A stretch of DNA of 37,305 nt from Chara braunii. Its lineage: Eukaryota; Streptophyta; Charophyceae; Charales; Characeae. The notes under the pieces are model-generated. The model was not told the DNA's origin. It saw only the letters and a program-made list of their open reading frames with translations, and did not search any database. Each line of letters begins with the position of its first letter. Positions within the stretch are counted from its first letter, which is position 1. A program made the position numbers and the translations under genes. Below, in pieces: positions 21,131-32,038 of this stretch. The stretch spans positions 871,533 to 908,837 of the forward strand of contig BFEA01000165.1 of assembly GCA_003427395.1 (NCBI GenBank), read 5' to 3'.

Positions 21131-21845
21131 TGTCGAGCGCATCGGCTCCCACCTTTTTTGCAAAGGGTGAGAGTCCTCTCGACCATGTCACGCAGAAGTT
21201 ACACGAAACAAAATAAGAGACAACTTCGGAAACAAGACAAAATAATACCTCGAACCTCCAAAACGGACGGGGTTGCATTGCTACATTCGCAGCTCTAGTC
21301 GGGTGTGTCAGCCGTACTTCCACGGGTCATAACTTACCTTTCCTAAGTTGTTGTCACCACCTGTAGGGGCGTATCCCTGCCAAGCTACTGACCCACGTGC
21401 GAAAGATTTAGATGTAATTGCATAGGTCGGCCAACCGTGGGTGTTTGATCGTTTCACTGGAGTATAAGAACACTTGGTTAAACGCCAAGTGGACCAGAAC
21501 GTCGTCCGTCCTCTAGGGCGCTAATCACCTAAGTACGAAGCGGATGCCGACTGACTAGGACAGTCTCAACAAAGCGTGAAACCCATCACTCAATCCTAGT
21601 CTCTCATACACACGACTCATTAAAAAAAAAAAAAGTTACAACGATCAAATATAATTATATCGAAACGGACTGCCAACGGGGAGGTGACTTCAACAATAAC
21701 CTCGATCCAACCGACAGGATAGTTGGGCTACCTCAATTCTGACTTGATGAATCATGCTGCTTAAGTCTTTTATTCCTCCCTATTGCCAACCTCAGACTAG
21801 ATACACACATATCCGTCTCTATACGTTCCCAATCTTCTTATATGG
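21131..21845 (-). mobile_element. Diverged LTR relic (family copy A)
   Basis: Starts TGTCGAGCGCATCGG on the plus strand and follows the LTR copies at 27425 and 34307 block by block: a TCACGCA block, GGGGCGTATCCCT, GACCCAC, TTGGTTA-ACGCCAAG, CCTAAGTACGAAG, GCGTGAAACCC and ATAACCTCGAT. Homology fades near 21845. The remaining ~1.2 kb of the LTR is missing or unrecognisable. It is older than copies B and C; identity looks to be around 75-80%. Confidence 0.85.
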
Positions 21846-21892
21846 AAATCTTTCATTCCACCTTATTGATGATGCCAGACTATGGGACTGAG

Positions 21893-22450
21893 CCATTCAA
21901 CTTAGAAACAATGCTCAACTTGCCCAATTTACTTCCAATGACACTCATAACTTTATCTCTCTTCTTAGTGATCTGGCTTAAGTTAAACCATTCGGGCTGG
22001 AAACAATGTCCAACTTCCTGTTCACATGCAAATATAGATAACGTATTTCCAATTACACTAATTTTTGCTTAGTGTGTGACTTTAGACTAAACCATTCGGA
22101 TTGGAAATAATCCTTAGCCGTTCACTAAACTCCTCTCTAAAAATGAAACGAGCGACTGAACCATTCGACTTAGAAACAATGTCCAATTTATCCCAAGCCA
22201 CAAAAATGCATGAAATCCAACCATGCATCTTATAAACAATGCCAAACTTCAGTTAGAAACCCCAAAAAAAACAAATAGACCAAGTCATCCATTTTAGAAA
22301 CAATGCTTGATCTAAAAAATCAGACCGAAAAACCCTTGTAAATAAACACAATAACCAAGTTATTCATCTTAAAAACAATATCTGGTCCCTAAAAAAACAA
22401 GCAAGAAACATAGCACTGAGCCATTCAACTTATAAAAAATACCCAACCGT
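21893..22450. repeat. Degenerate minisatellite with CCATTCRACTTAGAAACAATG core, eight units
   Basis: The core starts at 21893, 21988, 22092, 22161, 22221, 22285, 22360 and 22421, so spacing is 60-104 bp. Most units continue with (T/C)CCAAC or a similar string. The array begins about 50 bp after LTR relic A ends. Confidence 0.8.
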
Positions 22451-24369
22451 TGATTGACCCGGTCAAACACATGCAAAGCCACCTTCCTCTCACTTTCCCC
22501 CAATTCATCTCTTAGTTTGATTTCGGTCAAAATAAAATAAAACTGAAATTCATGTATGCATTCCTTATTAATTAATCTGATGAAGTTATGAAAATAAATC
22601 AAAATCAAAGGGGAACCCATACATACCTTTCAGACAAACTAGAGAGATGTAATGGTAGGAATATAGTAGGTTCACGAAGGGTGAAAGAAAATTATACTTC
22701 TTTCCCTCCAGAACCTCGCCTTGATTTCGATATAACTCCCGCAATCGGTGGGGTAACCTCTCATAAAGGCCTTGTTGCGGTTCTACGGGTTGCAATCCCA
22801 CATGTTGCCCTCCTCTCCGAACAGAGACCATGCTTATAATGAGAAGAGCACAATAAGGGGTTTCAGACGCTCGAGATACAAGAAGGGGATAAACTCAATG
22901 TGCATGAGAGGACCTTGCAGACAACGGTGACTAATTGCGCAGTAAGATGGATGTTTTGGAGGCAATATGCTAAAAATGTGGTTTAGTTGACGTACTGACA
23001 CCTTTGAAGACTTAGAAGTCGCTGTAGCTTCTCAGTCACGCTCCAACCATCGACCAACTAGTCGTGCACTGACCACCCTGACAAACCCCCGAGTCGCAGC
23101 ACTGACCTCTTGCAAAGCCTGATCACCTTGTTTGCTATAATACAGCTAGATGCATCGGGACCTTGCTAACTTCTCTCTCGGGAGCAACTCCTGTTGCCTA
23201 TTCCGCCAAATCTACCGCTCAAACCCAAAATTTGGCGTGCCCCTTCTCTTCTCAGTACCTCGAAAATTTGAGATAGCAACTTGGTTTCTCCAAATCGGTC
23301 AAGAAACGACTGAGATACATAAAAATATTCATCGCCCTTCCTTCTCTTCGCCTTTTTTACTCTCCAACGATGTCCTTTCCTCTTCCTAACTTTACTTCCA
23401 TTATTATACCATAAAAATTCTCGTTACCATCACACTCGCCCTGCTTAAAAATCCCCAATCACCATCTCCCCACACCTGTTACAATGGAAAAACGAAAGAA
23501 AAATCTCTTCTCTTATCCGACCATATCCACTTCTCTTATCATCGTTTTCTTGCTGATGCACCTGGCCGACCTTCCGACCAGGTTTACTCGATTCTATTGG
23601 CACGGTGAGGGCTTATAGCCACAAGGGGACGACAACCGTCAACGTGCTGGTGATGATCAGTGCGACAATGAGGTGGCAGACCAGCTCTCTTGATGAAAAC
23701 CTTCATAGGAAACCAACTACCAGACAACTTTATCGAATTCTACCCGATAAAACTGTTCAACAACTCCAGCTATCCTCTACTAGATGTTCGACTAATCTTT
23801 CACCCCTATACCGATGTCCGATGGACTATTTGTACGCTAGTATCACCGAGAGCTTCTGCCTGAGCTCCTCTGGCATCGCCCTACTCAGACATAGTTCATC
23901 ATCTTCCGACTCCCGTGGGCATGCTCACACTCAAATCTCTCACTGCAGATTACGCCCGGTGGCTGGTGCATCCAAGGCAAGCACCCACTGACTCTCATGC
24001 ATGTTAAACCCCTTTGTCCGCTTCAAGTCGGCAAGACAGAGGAATTTTGCCAGCGCCCCAAACTCAACCGGACCATGCTAGAGTTACCTAAATTGCCTAA
24101 ATTCAAACGGATGTTCCAAAGGAAATTGCACAGGATTTGATATGAAATCATATCTATGCCTAAACAGTTTATAAGTGTACCCGCTGCACCAGACCAAACG
24201 GTTCCAGTTTGGTTCGGTACAGGGTTTCGGCCCCAAGTTTTCCCGCCTATTCTTTAGTGGAGTTTGAGCTAAGATCTGTATATCAATAGTCTTATGGGTG
24301 TACCAATTGGGCCTAGACCATCGATTCTGGGACCGGTCTCGATACCGGTATTGGCGCCGTGTCCCAAAT
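22451..24369. other. No recognisable gene
   Basis: A 128-codon plus-strand frame at 23605-23991 resembles nothing I know. A short hairpin ACCAAAC-GGTTCCA-GTTTGGT lies near 24193-24215. Confidence 0.45.
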
Positions 24370-24662
24370 ATGAGACTGTAATTTTAATAATAATAATAAA
24401 AATAGAAGGAAAAATAAAATAACGATATGAAAAAGGAGAAACGGGGCTTACGAAGAGGGAGAACCGTTGGCATCCCCCTCGGTCCCACCTATCGGACTCG
24501 TGGGTTCGGCCAATAGCAAAACCAAGGGATAGCCTTGCTAGACCCTCAACCCCTCTATCTCTTGAAGCCGCTACAATACTCTTGCGTCGTCACCCTCTAG
24601 CCTCGATCCTTGAATCTCGCAAATGAAAGTCTAACACTGTAACCAATAACGCTAGGCCCAAG
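24370..24662 (-). mobile_element. tRNA-derived SINE-like element
   Basis: Read on the minus strand, the head (about 24655-24600) has an A-box-like TAGCGTTATTGGTTAC and, about 38 nt on, a degenerate B-box-like GATTCAAGGATCGAG. The same head, with TAGC-nnn-ATT and GATTCAAGGATCGAG, occurs at 31833-31770. The body then runs left for about 200 bp and ends in an A/T-rich tail of TTATTATTATTAAAA type at about 24385-24405. Target duplications were not found, so the ends are approximate. Confidence 0.55.
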
Positions 24663-27424
24663 TTGACATTAGCAACCGAGCAAATCTATATGAGTGGGTG
24701 ATGCGAGATGCTCGACCTTATCAACACATATCAATGTCACACCTTGGTCTACCAACTAAGTCAACGACAGTCACGCTCGCGCGTCTTCTATGAGTATACC
24801 CAACCTGTGTTCTTACCCCCTCAGTCATTCCGCTCATGATACATAAGTCACATTGTCGTCAAAGCCGACCTCCGCACAAGCACACGTGTATCCAAGTCAA
24901 ACGTACCAACCCAAAAAAATATCCCTTACTTCGAATTTAATCGAAAAAAAAAAATGGTCGATACTTGTATTGACTTTTCACTCATCAATAAGGAAACAAA
25001 ATGACACGCGCCTCAAAACTACACGCCAAACACTTAGTCGCCGTAAGAGAAAATACAGTTGCAACTCATACGGTGTACTCAATTTTCGAATCAAACTTAT
25101 TTTTTGCCACTTGCAAAAATTAGGGTCGATACCCTTGTAAGGGTATTCGCACCGACAACTTACCAGATCATATTAAGCAATGTTCCTATTGCTCGAAGGA
25201 TTATAACTATCAATTCACCATAATTTAAATGCCGGTGAGAGAATTGGTCGACTGACTCCAGTGCAAGGGTTCTATCAATCAGTGTCAGACATGACTTATA
25301 TGCTGTCAGGAGTTTAACTTGGGTTTTCTTCGTCTCGACATCAGACGCTGGTATGGACTGCGTACTATAACATAAAGTTCGAGTGCTTATAAAACTTCCG
25401 ACTGTCCTCTCATGTTTGACATAGACGACGTCAGTTCATTTTTTGGTGCCTTGTTTAGTCAGCGTCTCATGTATGAAGTCATAACTTAGAATGCAGGCCC
25501 TAACAAAGACCTTTTGTAAGGGGCTCTCGCCTTTTTTACAAAATGTTCAAAAAAATATGAACTTTTTAACATAAATTTTTCCTGCAGTTTAGTACAGGAG
25601 GGTCCGATTTCCATCTTGGTCCACCATAGTCTGGTTGATCAATCCAAATCTACAACCCGTTATATTGTTATTTTAGAGACGGTGCCCTCATTGGTCATGT
25701 AACGATATGCCACTTTTCCTAATAAATTTTATGCCAGACAAAAAAAAATGACAGACTCGACTCTTAACCCTCCGACATCTCGCGGTAATAAAACTCTTTG
25801 AGGTGGCCACTCGCCCGAAGCCTTACCCTTTGGTGAGACGTGGGCCCGCTTCCAGGTTACGTCGGTCAACAGTCGACACTAGGGGTTGCGCCCTAGTGAT
25901 GCTAAAAGACTACTATTTAGCTATGCATCATCGCGCATGTCTTAAGATTAGCATAATAGTGGTTGACTGAGATATTGTAATAAACTCAGACGTACTACTG
26001 GGCTATGCAGAGGTCTGCTCAACTTAAAGCCACTTACCATCTCCCTATGTGATAACATAAAGGGCACATCGTCCTTTTCAAAAACAAAAACAAAAAAATT
26101 CGCCAACATATTCACAGGGGCGTGACCTTTGACTTTATCATAGCAAAGTAAGTCACACATCTTAATAACATCTCTAAAAAAAATCATCATATTTGTAACA
26201 TTCCAAAATTCCACCAATAAATAATCATTTTCTTAGTTCTTCTCGCCAAACTTTATCATTCATATCGTTTTCCATGAAAGGGAGTTGACTGTAGAATCTT
26301 TAAGTCATCCTCTTAGTTGAGGATGATACCCATAAAAACCATTAAAACATCTTTCACTTGAAGACGAGTCCAAGGAAACCATTAACCACCATCCACTTGA
26401 AGGGGCATCAACCATAGAATCACTCAATAGCCAGAGACTAACTTGTGTTTTCTCGTCACAACTCACAAAAGTAAACATTCGACGTGGACAAGCATTCAAC
26501 CTCAGAAGACTCATAAATCTCTTAAGATTTTTACACAATTTCATCATGACAAACTACAATTCTCCTTCTTATACTTGAGCCTTTTATCTATCCGTACGGC
26601 AGACTGTATAATTGTACAGAAGAGTAGAAATTACACAATTTGCATTCATAAAATACAAAAAACGTTATACATTGGGATAAGTGCACACGTATGAGAGTGA
26701 TAGTGATTGTCATACAAAAAAAAATAGTCTCAAAATCTCCAATATACTCGGAGTGGGAATAAAAAAAAAAAAAAAAAAAGATAACCATATTCTCAAAGTA
26801 ATATGTATGCATTTGGAGTTGAATAATCTCAACCAAAAATGAAACCAGATAGCCACATTATTATGAAATGTCACACAAATGTCATTGCCACCATGACCAA
26901 AGTCAACAAAAAATGGTCTCAATCGAGGTGCAATCGCGCTCTTCAACTCAGAAGGAATAAAAATAAACGCAAAATGTGTCAAAGTATCCAACAAGTAAAA
27001 TTAAGTACAACATGCCTCAATTGATTGAATATTAAGATGACATGAAGTCAAGGCGTTGTGCGTGTTCCTCTCTCATATCACAACACAACCCAAGAATAAA
27101 TTTTCACACTCACCTTCGAGGTTATACTATCACCAAACATAAAACTAAGACTCGTCACTTCTAACGTATTGCGGCCACACCCCTATTTTTGGGATGGTAA
27201 GGCTAAAAGAATCGCAATTATCAAAATACGACCATCATGCCTCAAATCTTAAGGCAATATTTTCAAAAGAACAAAGGAGACAGGTACCACAATCAGAGTA
27301 AGACATATGCTTCTCACTAGGTACATCCTCAACATGATCACTCAATGCACTTAAGCTTACACTCTACGTCATACCCACACCATACCCTTATCCTCAGCGA
27401 CCCATACTCGCATGAGGTTCACGT
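24663..27424. other. AT-rich DNA without genes
   Basis: Contains a perfect short palindrome ATACCCTT-GT-AAGGGTAT (25129-25146), a stem-loop CACTAGGG-GTTGCG-CCCTAGTG (about 25877-25898) and an A-run near 26761-26779. No reading frame resembles a known protein. Confidence 0.5.
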
Positions 27425-29393
27425 TGTTGAGCGCATCGTCCCCCGCGCGGGTAAGGGCCCTCCCGGCCATGTCACGCACGAGTTTAAACAAAAACCAAAA
27501 CGAAACAGAACAACTCTAGAACGACGCAGAATATCCCGCATGCCGTCGAAACGGGTGTGGTCGCGTCGTCCCCTCGCCGCTCTGGCCGGGTGCGCCAGCT
27601 ATACATCCCGCGATCCCCTACGACAGGATAGGCTCCTGCGGGGAATAAGCTTGCTTCCCTTAGGGGCTGTCACCACCCTTAGGGGCGTATCCCTACCGAG
27701 CTACCGACCCACATGCGAAAGCTTTTAAATGCAGTCGCAGAGGTAGGTCAGCCGAGGGCGTTTGCTCGTTCGCTGTAGTATAGATATGCTTGGTTAACGC
27801 CAAGCGAACCCGAACGTCGTCCGTTCCTAGGGCGCTAATCTCCTAAGTACGAAGCATCCGCTGGTCGATTAGGACGGTCTCAACCAAGCGTGAAACCCAA
27901 ATAGTTATCCTAGTCTCTTAGACATATAGCCAAAGAGAATTATAACATCCACAAGCAATTACATCAAAAGAAGTCGACCGTAGTCGACAGGAATATATAT
28001 CCCATCGGAAATGATAATTGAAAGAAACAATTCATCCTTCAATAACACAAGATCAGAATAGAATCCGACCACCAGGGGTCGCACACCATAAAACAATCAA
28101 ACAACCGCCAACAACGAGTTGACTACTGATAATAACCTCAATGCAACCGACAAGGTAGTCGGTCGCCTTAGTTTTGACCTGATGAAACTTGCCGCCAAAG
28201 TCATTCATTCTGACCTACCGCCGACCTAAGACTAGGCACATATTCTCATCTTTACTCATTCTCAATTTTCTTCCATGACGAATGATTCTTGATCAGGGGC
28301 ATTGCTTGAAGTGTTAGATGCCTCTCCCTCTAGGAAGTGGTCTGGGGAACTCCTCCTCCTCGCCCGAGCACAAGACTCGGATCTCAGAAGTCGGGCCGTC
28401 TCCACCGAACCGCCAAAGTACCCCCCCATAAAAACGGTCCACTCTGGACCGATAACAGGGCCGACTTCTAAAGCAACGAACCCCCGCCCCAGATGCTTCC
28501 TAGAGAAAAAGAATGTGTTCACCCCAAGTAGGTTTTAACTGTTCTCGTTTTCTAAACTCAAGGTAGTTTGGACAAAAAAAGTCAGAGGTGATTGAGAATG
28601 AGAACCACTTAGACATGTATAAGTAGATAGAGTTATTCGAGATAAAACGGGTTTCCTTGGGAAGAGTTAAATTCGTTATGCTTTGATTCTCTTTCTGTCA
28701 TCAAGATTTCTTTTTTCACGGCACCCATCGATTATCCTTCAAAAACAGCAAGCAAGTTCACTCAACTCACTGACGAAAAGTAAAAGATAAGGGTCAAACT
28801 CTCCGTCATTTTGTCAAATAGGATTTTCGTCTTTTCACTCACCTGCACACCACGCACACAACACGATCAAAAGAAGACAAGCAAAGTCCCACTACTCACG
28901 TCAGACCCACCTTTTCACTCATACATGATGCCCACAACCCCACTCAACCTTTCTCTTGAACATTCAAAGCAAAATGATCAAGCAATGTGTGGGCGCACAC
29001 AGGTGTGAAGGGAGTCTGAGTCGTCCACTGACTGACCTTGAGTGAAGTGGTGTCGAACGCGTCAAGGCTCACTTAAGAAAGCCAAATGACATATACGAGT
29101 CGCTGAAGAAACCGCAGTCCCGAGGTAAGTCATGGACCAACTTTTAGTCCCAGTCTGTTCCCGACTCGCAAGTTTCACTCGCGGCAGTCCCAAGTGCGAA
29201 GATGGCAAGCCACACTCGTCCCAAAAAAATCTACCGCGCCCTGCGTCGATCCCAACTGATCCCAGCCGGTCCCGCACTACTGCTACTGTTGGGTAGTCCC
29301 ATCTACAAAACATTTATTTCATATGCTGCATAAAAAATAAACCCGCCTGTCGCGCTCAGATTTCCTATCGTCGTATGCCGCCAACCGCCACCA
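27425..29393 (-). repeat. LTR copy B (3' LTR in minus orientation)
   Basis: Aligns to copy C throughout, with an offset of 6882 at the left end and 6891 at the right end. The difference is partly a ~10-bp insertion in C near 36151. By eye the two are about 95% identical, and roughly two thirds or more of the differences are C/T or G/A transitions. Confidence 0.9.
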
Positions 29394-29649
29394 TGTTACG
29401 CTACTGTTGCCGTACACACCAAAGGTAGCAGACCTTCACCAAGAAAAGCAGACGCCGCGCCTAAACAAAAAAAAACTTTCAGCGCCGTAAAAAAAAACCT
29501 CCACTGCCATGCCGCACGTCCTACCGTCGTGCTGCATTTCCACTGCTGTGCCTAACTCTCGTCGGAAAATGGCAGCACGTCGTCACTCTGTGCCCTGTCA
29601 AAAAAAAATAATAATAAATAAAAATGTCAGGAATCCGCTGTGCCGTACC

Positions 29650-29875
29650 ACCGTAGAAAAAATACGGCGGCGCCTCGCCGTGCTGTACCACCGCAAAAAG
29701 ACGGCAGCGCTTCGCCGTGCCGTACTACCGCAAAAAGACGGCAGTGCTTCGCCATGCCGTACCACCGCAAAAAGACGGCTGCGCTTCGCCGTGCCGTACC
29801 ACCGCAAAACGACGGCGGCGCTTCGCCGTCCCGTACTACCGCAAAAAGACGGCAGCGCTTCGCCGCGTTATACTA
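29650..29875. repeat. 37-bp GC-rich tandem repeat, about six units
   Basis: The marker CCGCAAAAAGACGG (one unit CCGCAAAACGACGG) starts at 29691, 29728, 29765, 29802 and 29839, exactly 37 bp apart; a diverged unit precedes them. Each unit contains ACGGC-AGCGCTTC-GCCGT, a 5-bp stem. The translated frames over it are Arg/Ala-rich shadows. Confidence 0.92.
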
Positions 29876-29967
29876 CCGTGCCGTGAGAACGGCAATGTCA
29901 CTCTTCAAAACAAAGTGCCACCGACGTGCCGTCAAAACGGCAGCGTCACCCCACCCCTCAAAATAAA

Positions 29968-30051
29968 GGTGTCGGGCCGACGCCGTGGTATTTCGGCACC
30001 ATAACCCCACAAAAATGGGTTATGGTTGCCGAAAATATCGGTCGGCACACC
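29968..30051. repeat. Long foldback (inverted repeat) of 84 bp
   Basis: The inner stem is ATTT-CGGCA-CCATAACCC pairing with GGGTTATGG-TTGCCG-AAAAT across the 9-nt loop CACAAAAAT, with only two single-base bulges. An outer stem pairs GGTGT...GCCGAC with GTCGGC-ACACC. It could be transcribed into a hairpin RNA, or be a remnant of a foldback transposon. No target duplication was seen. Confidence 0.8.
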
Positions 30052-30273
30052 TCCACCAGTTGTCGTGCTCCCCGCTGCTCCTTGCCACGCTCCGCTGCCG
30101 CTCCTCACCATGCTGTCGCAGAGTCCCACCAGAGACCAGCCTGCCAAGGGGTGGAGCAGAGTGCTCCAGCCAAGGCTATGGCTGTCTCCTCCTTCGTCGC
30201 TCCGCTACTCTGCAGTCCTCCAGCTCCGCCGGCAGCACTCCTGCCTCCTCTCCAGCACTCCAGCAATGAGGCA

Positions 30274-30682
30274 AGTGTGCTGTCGCACACTGGCAGCCGG
30301 AGGCAAGTGTGAGGTAGCTGGGGGACAACTGCCTCTTTTGTAGTGGCTGAGGAGGGCAGCAGCAGCCTCAGTTGCCCCCAGGCAAAATTCGTCATTTGCC
30401 TGGGGCCGTTGATCTGAGTCAGATCAACGGACTGAGGCTGTCTCACCTCAGCCACACACTTAGGGTGGCAATTGTACTCAACTGCCCCCCTCTTTTTCTC
30501 CCTTTTCCCTGCACTCAGCCCTACACTAAGTGCAGGTTCAGCGGGAAAATGGTTGTTTCCAGCCAAGTTGCCCTCATTACCCCTTCATCTCTCCAGCCTC
30601 TGGCCTGAGTCACATTCAGGCCAGTTTGGCCTGAGTCACATTCAGGCCTGATCATAGCCGCGACCACATTCGTGGTCGTGGC
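30274..30682. repeat. Cluster of nine consecutive short hairpins
   Basis: Stems in order: AGTGTGC (30274-30291), CTGAGG (30347-30371), CCCCAGGCAAA (30376-30405, 11 bp), CCGTTGATCTGA (30406-30430, 12 bp with a 1-nt centre), CTGAGG (30432-30451), CCTGCACT (30508-30536), CTGGCCTGA (30600-30624), GGCCTGA (30628-30648) and GCCGCGACCAC (30657-30682, 11 bp with one G-T). The third and fourth abut with no spacer. The seventh and eighth share the same 21 bp. The last is followed by repeated TTTTCCC. Confidence 0.9.
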
Positions 30683-30779
30683 TTTTCCCTTTTCCCTTTT
30701 ATCTTATTTTTCTCTTTTCTCCCCTGCCCTCCCCTGAAAACGGGGATGGCAGTTGTCAGATTGGGAGAGGTAGGGAAAT

Positions 30780-30801
30780 AACTCGTGAAAATTCACGAGT
30801 T
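30780..30801. repeat. Perfect 10-bp palindromic stem next to a B-box-like string
   Basis: AACTCGTGAA and TTCACGAGTT flank an AA centre. The right arm runs into GTTCAAATCCCG, which resembles a tRNA B box. I could not fold a tRNA around it. Confidence 0.7.
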
Positions 30802-31031
30802 CAAATCCCGACAGGCTCAAAGCGGGGTGCAAAATGTTCCCCGACTTTGAAGAATTTTAGAAAAATATTCGTTGAATGAAAAAATCTAAAAAAATTCATG
30901 CAAATGGCCTAGGTGCTTTACTACCTACAGAAAACAAATCAAGGTCAACAAAATTGTTTTGCGCCACCAAAAAAATAGTGGCGCAAATTAAAAAAATAAA
31001 GCTTCTAAAAAAAACTCAGATCCCGTTTTTC

Positions 31032-31079
<48 letters not shown>

Positions 31080-31150
31080 CTTCTTCTTCTTCTTCTCTTC
31101 TTCCTCCTCCTCCTCTACGCTCTTCCTCTTTTCGTCCTCTCCTCCTCCTT
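31032..31150. repeat. Poly(T) tract of about 47 bp followed by TTC/TCC pyrimidine repeat
   Basis: T-run at about 31033-31079, then TTCTTCTTC and CCTCCTCC runs. On the minus strand this reads as purine repeat then poly(A), similar to the flank of the gap at 20.9 kb. It could be the tail of an old minus-strand retroposon. Confidence 0.85.
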
Positions 31151-31402
31151 CTCCCTCACTTCCTTCTTCTTTTTCTTCTCCCCTTTGTCCTCTTCACCCT
31201 CTCTCCNTTTTTTTCCTTACATCCTCTAACAACGGGGAGGCAGCTGGCAGGTCGGGAGGAACAAATCCTCCTCTCCCCATCCTCCCATATCTCTCTCTCT
31301 CTCACTCTCCACTCAACTCCAACCCCCTCTTGCTTTCCGTGTGTGAACTGTGGGCTGCAAGATTTCAAGATCTCATGGCCACAATCATCTGTCCAAAACG
31401 AA

Positions 31403-31480
31403 GTGGGAGTCTTTGTGCTCCCACACAGTCTCCAAGACGAAGTGGGAGCCTTTAAGCTCCCACACAGTCTGCAAAGACTG
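31403..31480. repeat. Two-copy 39-bp repeat in which each copy is a hairpin
   Basis: GTGGGAG-TCTTTGTG-CTCCCAC (31403-31424) and GTGGGAGC-CTTTAA-GCTCCCAC (31442-31463) are 39 bp apart. Each is followed by ACAGTCT. The second leads into a further stem, CAGTCT-GCAA-AGACTG (31465-31480). Confidence 0.85.
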
Positions 31481-31486
31481 TTTTCC

Positions 31487-31833
31487 TTTTTTTTTTTTTT
31501 TTTTTTTTTACGCCAGCTTTGCCAACGGTCACGTCCCATCGTGGCCTGCTATGGCACATCGAGGTACAGACCCGGGCTTAAATCCCTACCGGGATTTTGG
31601 ACCATTTCTCGATTTATGCGTGTCATCCTTGCGCAAGGGTCAAGCTGCAGCCAGGCGTCCGTTCCCAACCGTGAGATTTGATGATCTCGCGGTCGAGAAT
31701 GACCGTGCTTCATGTTGGTGCAGTGGGCAGCTCCAAAGGAAAAGGAGCTAGCCCAGACTGCTTATCACCGGCTCGATCCTTGAATCTGCGGGTAGAAATT
31801 TGGTAGTTGTACCTAATGGGCTACCTCCTATCT
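31487..31833 (-). mobile_element. Composite SINE-like retroposon: tRNA-like head, U6 snRNA 3' half, poly(A) tail
   Basis: On the minus strand the head (about 31833-31770) matches the tRNA-like head at 24.6 kb: TAGCCCATTAGGTACA, then GATTCAAGGATCGAG. A middle section follows, then 53 nt of U6 snRNA (31646-31594), a further ~85 bp, and a run of about 23 A at 31509-31487. A poly(A) end with a tRNA-like Pol III head is the usual SINE layout. Target duplications were not identified. It may be one SINE with a U6-derived body, a template-switch chimera, or a nested insertion. Confidence 0.55.
31594..31646 (-). pseudogene. 5'-truncated U6 snRNA fragment
   Basis: The minus strand reads AGCTTGACCCTTGCGCAAGG, then ATGACACGCATAAATCGAG, then AAATGGTCCAAAAT. 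This is the U6 3' half from the AGC triad onward, with about four substitutions. The ACAGAGA box and 5' stem-loop are absent. It is closer to canonical U6 than the 13.5-kb copy over this part. Confidence 0.85.
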
Positions 31834-31924
31834 CATATAGGGATGAGAGCAACCCACATATATGAAGGGTTACGGGGCAGAGCAGGCTGCCATCCAGGCC
31901 AGCGGACTTCTACTGCTTCAAGCT

Positions 31925-32038
31925 GTGGCTGGCTGGTTGCTGGCTGATTGGTGGCTGATTGCTGGCCGATTGGCTGCAGGCTGGTTGCTGGCCGGCTGGC
32001 TGCACACTGGGTGGCTGCAGGCTGGGTGGCTGGTTGGC
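31925..32038. repeat. CTGG-rich minisatellite
   Basis: Imperfect units of 11-12 bp built on GGCTGGTTGCT / GGCTGATTGGT / GGCTGCAGGCTGG. One strand is strikingly short of A, giving clear purine/pyrimidine skew. Confidence 0.8.

Noticed and set aside
28262-28522. 86-codon frame on the minus strand of LTR copy B, also open in copy C (35143-35403)
   Set aside because: It begins at GTG in both copies, with a stop shortly upstream in B. The copies are ~95% alike, so shared openness is not evidence of selection.
29650-29875. CRISPR-like array
   Set aside because: The 37-bp period is a tandem repeat without unique spacers, in eukaryotic DNA.
29509-30004. Three-frame Arg/Ala/Pro-rich peptides
   Set aside because: They are readings of the 37-bp repeat; a 37-bp period shifts frame each unit.
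30780-30815. tRNA gene suggested by GTTCAAATCCC
   Set aside because: No A box, acceptor stem or anticodon arm can be fitted; the sequence is dominated by the palindrome.
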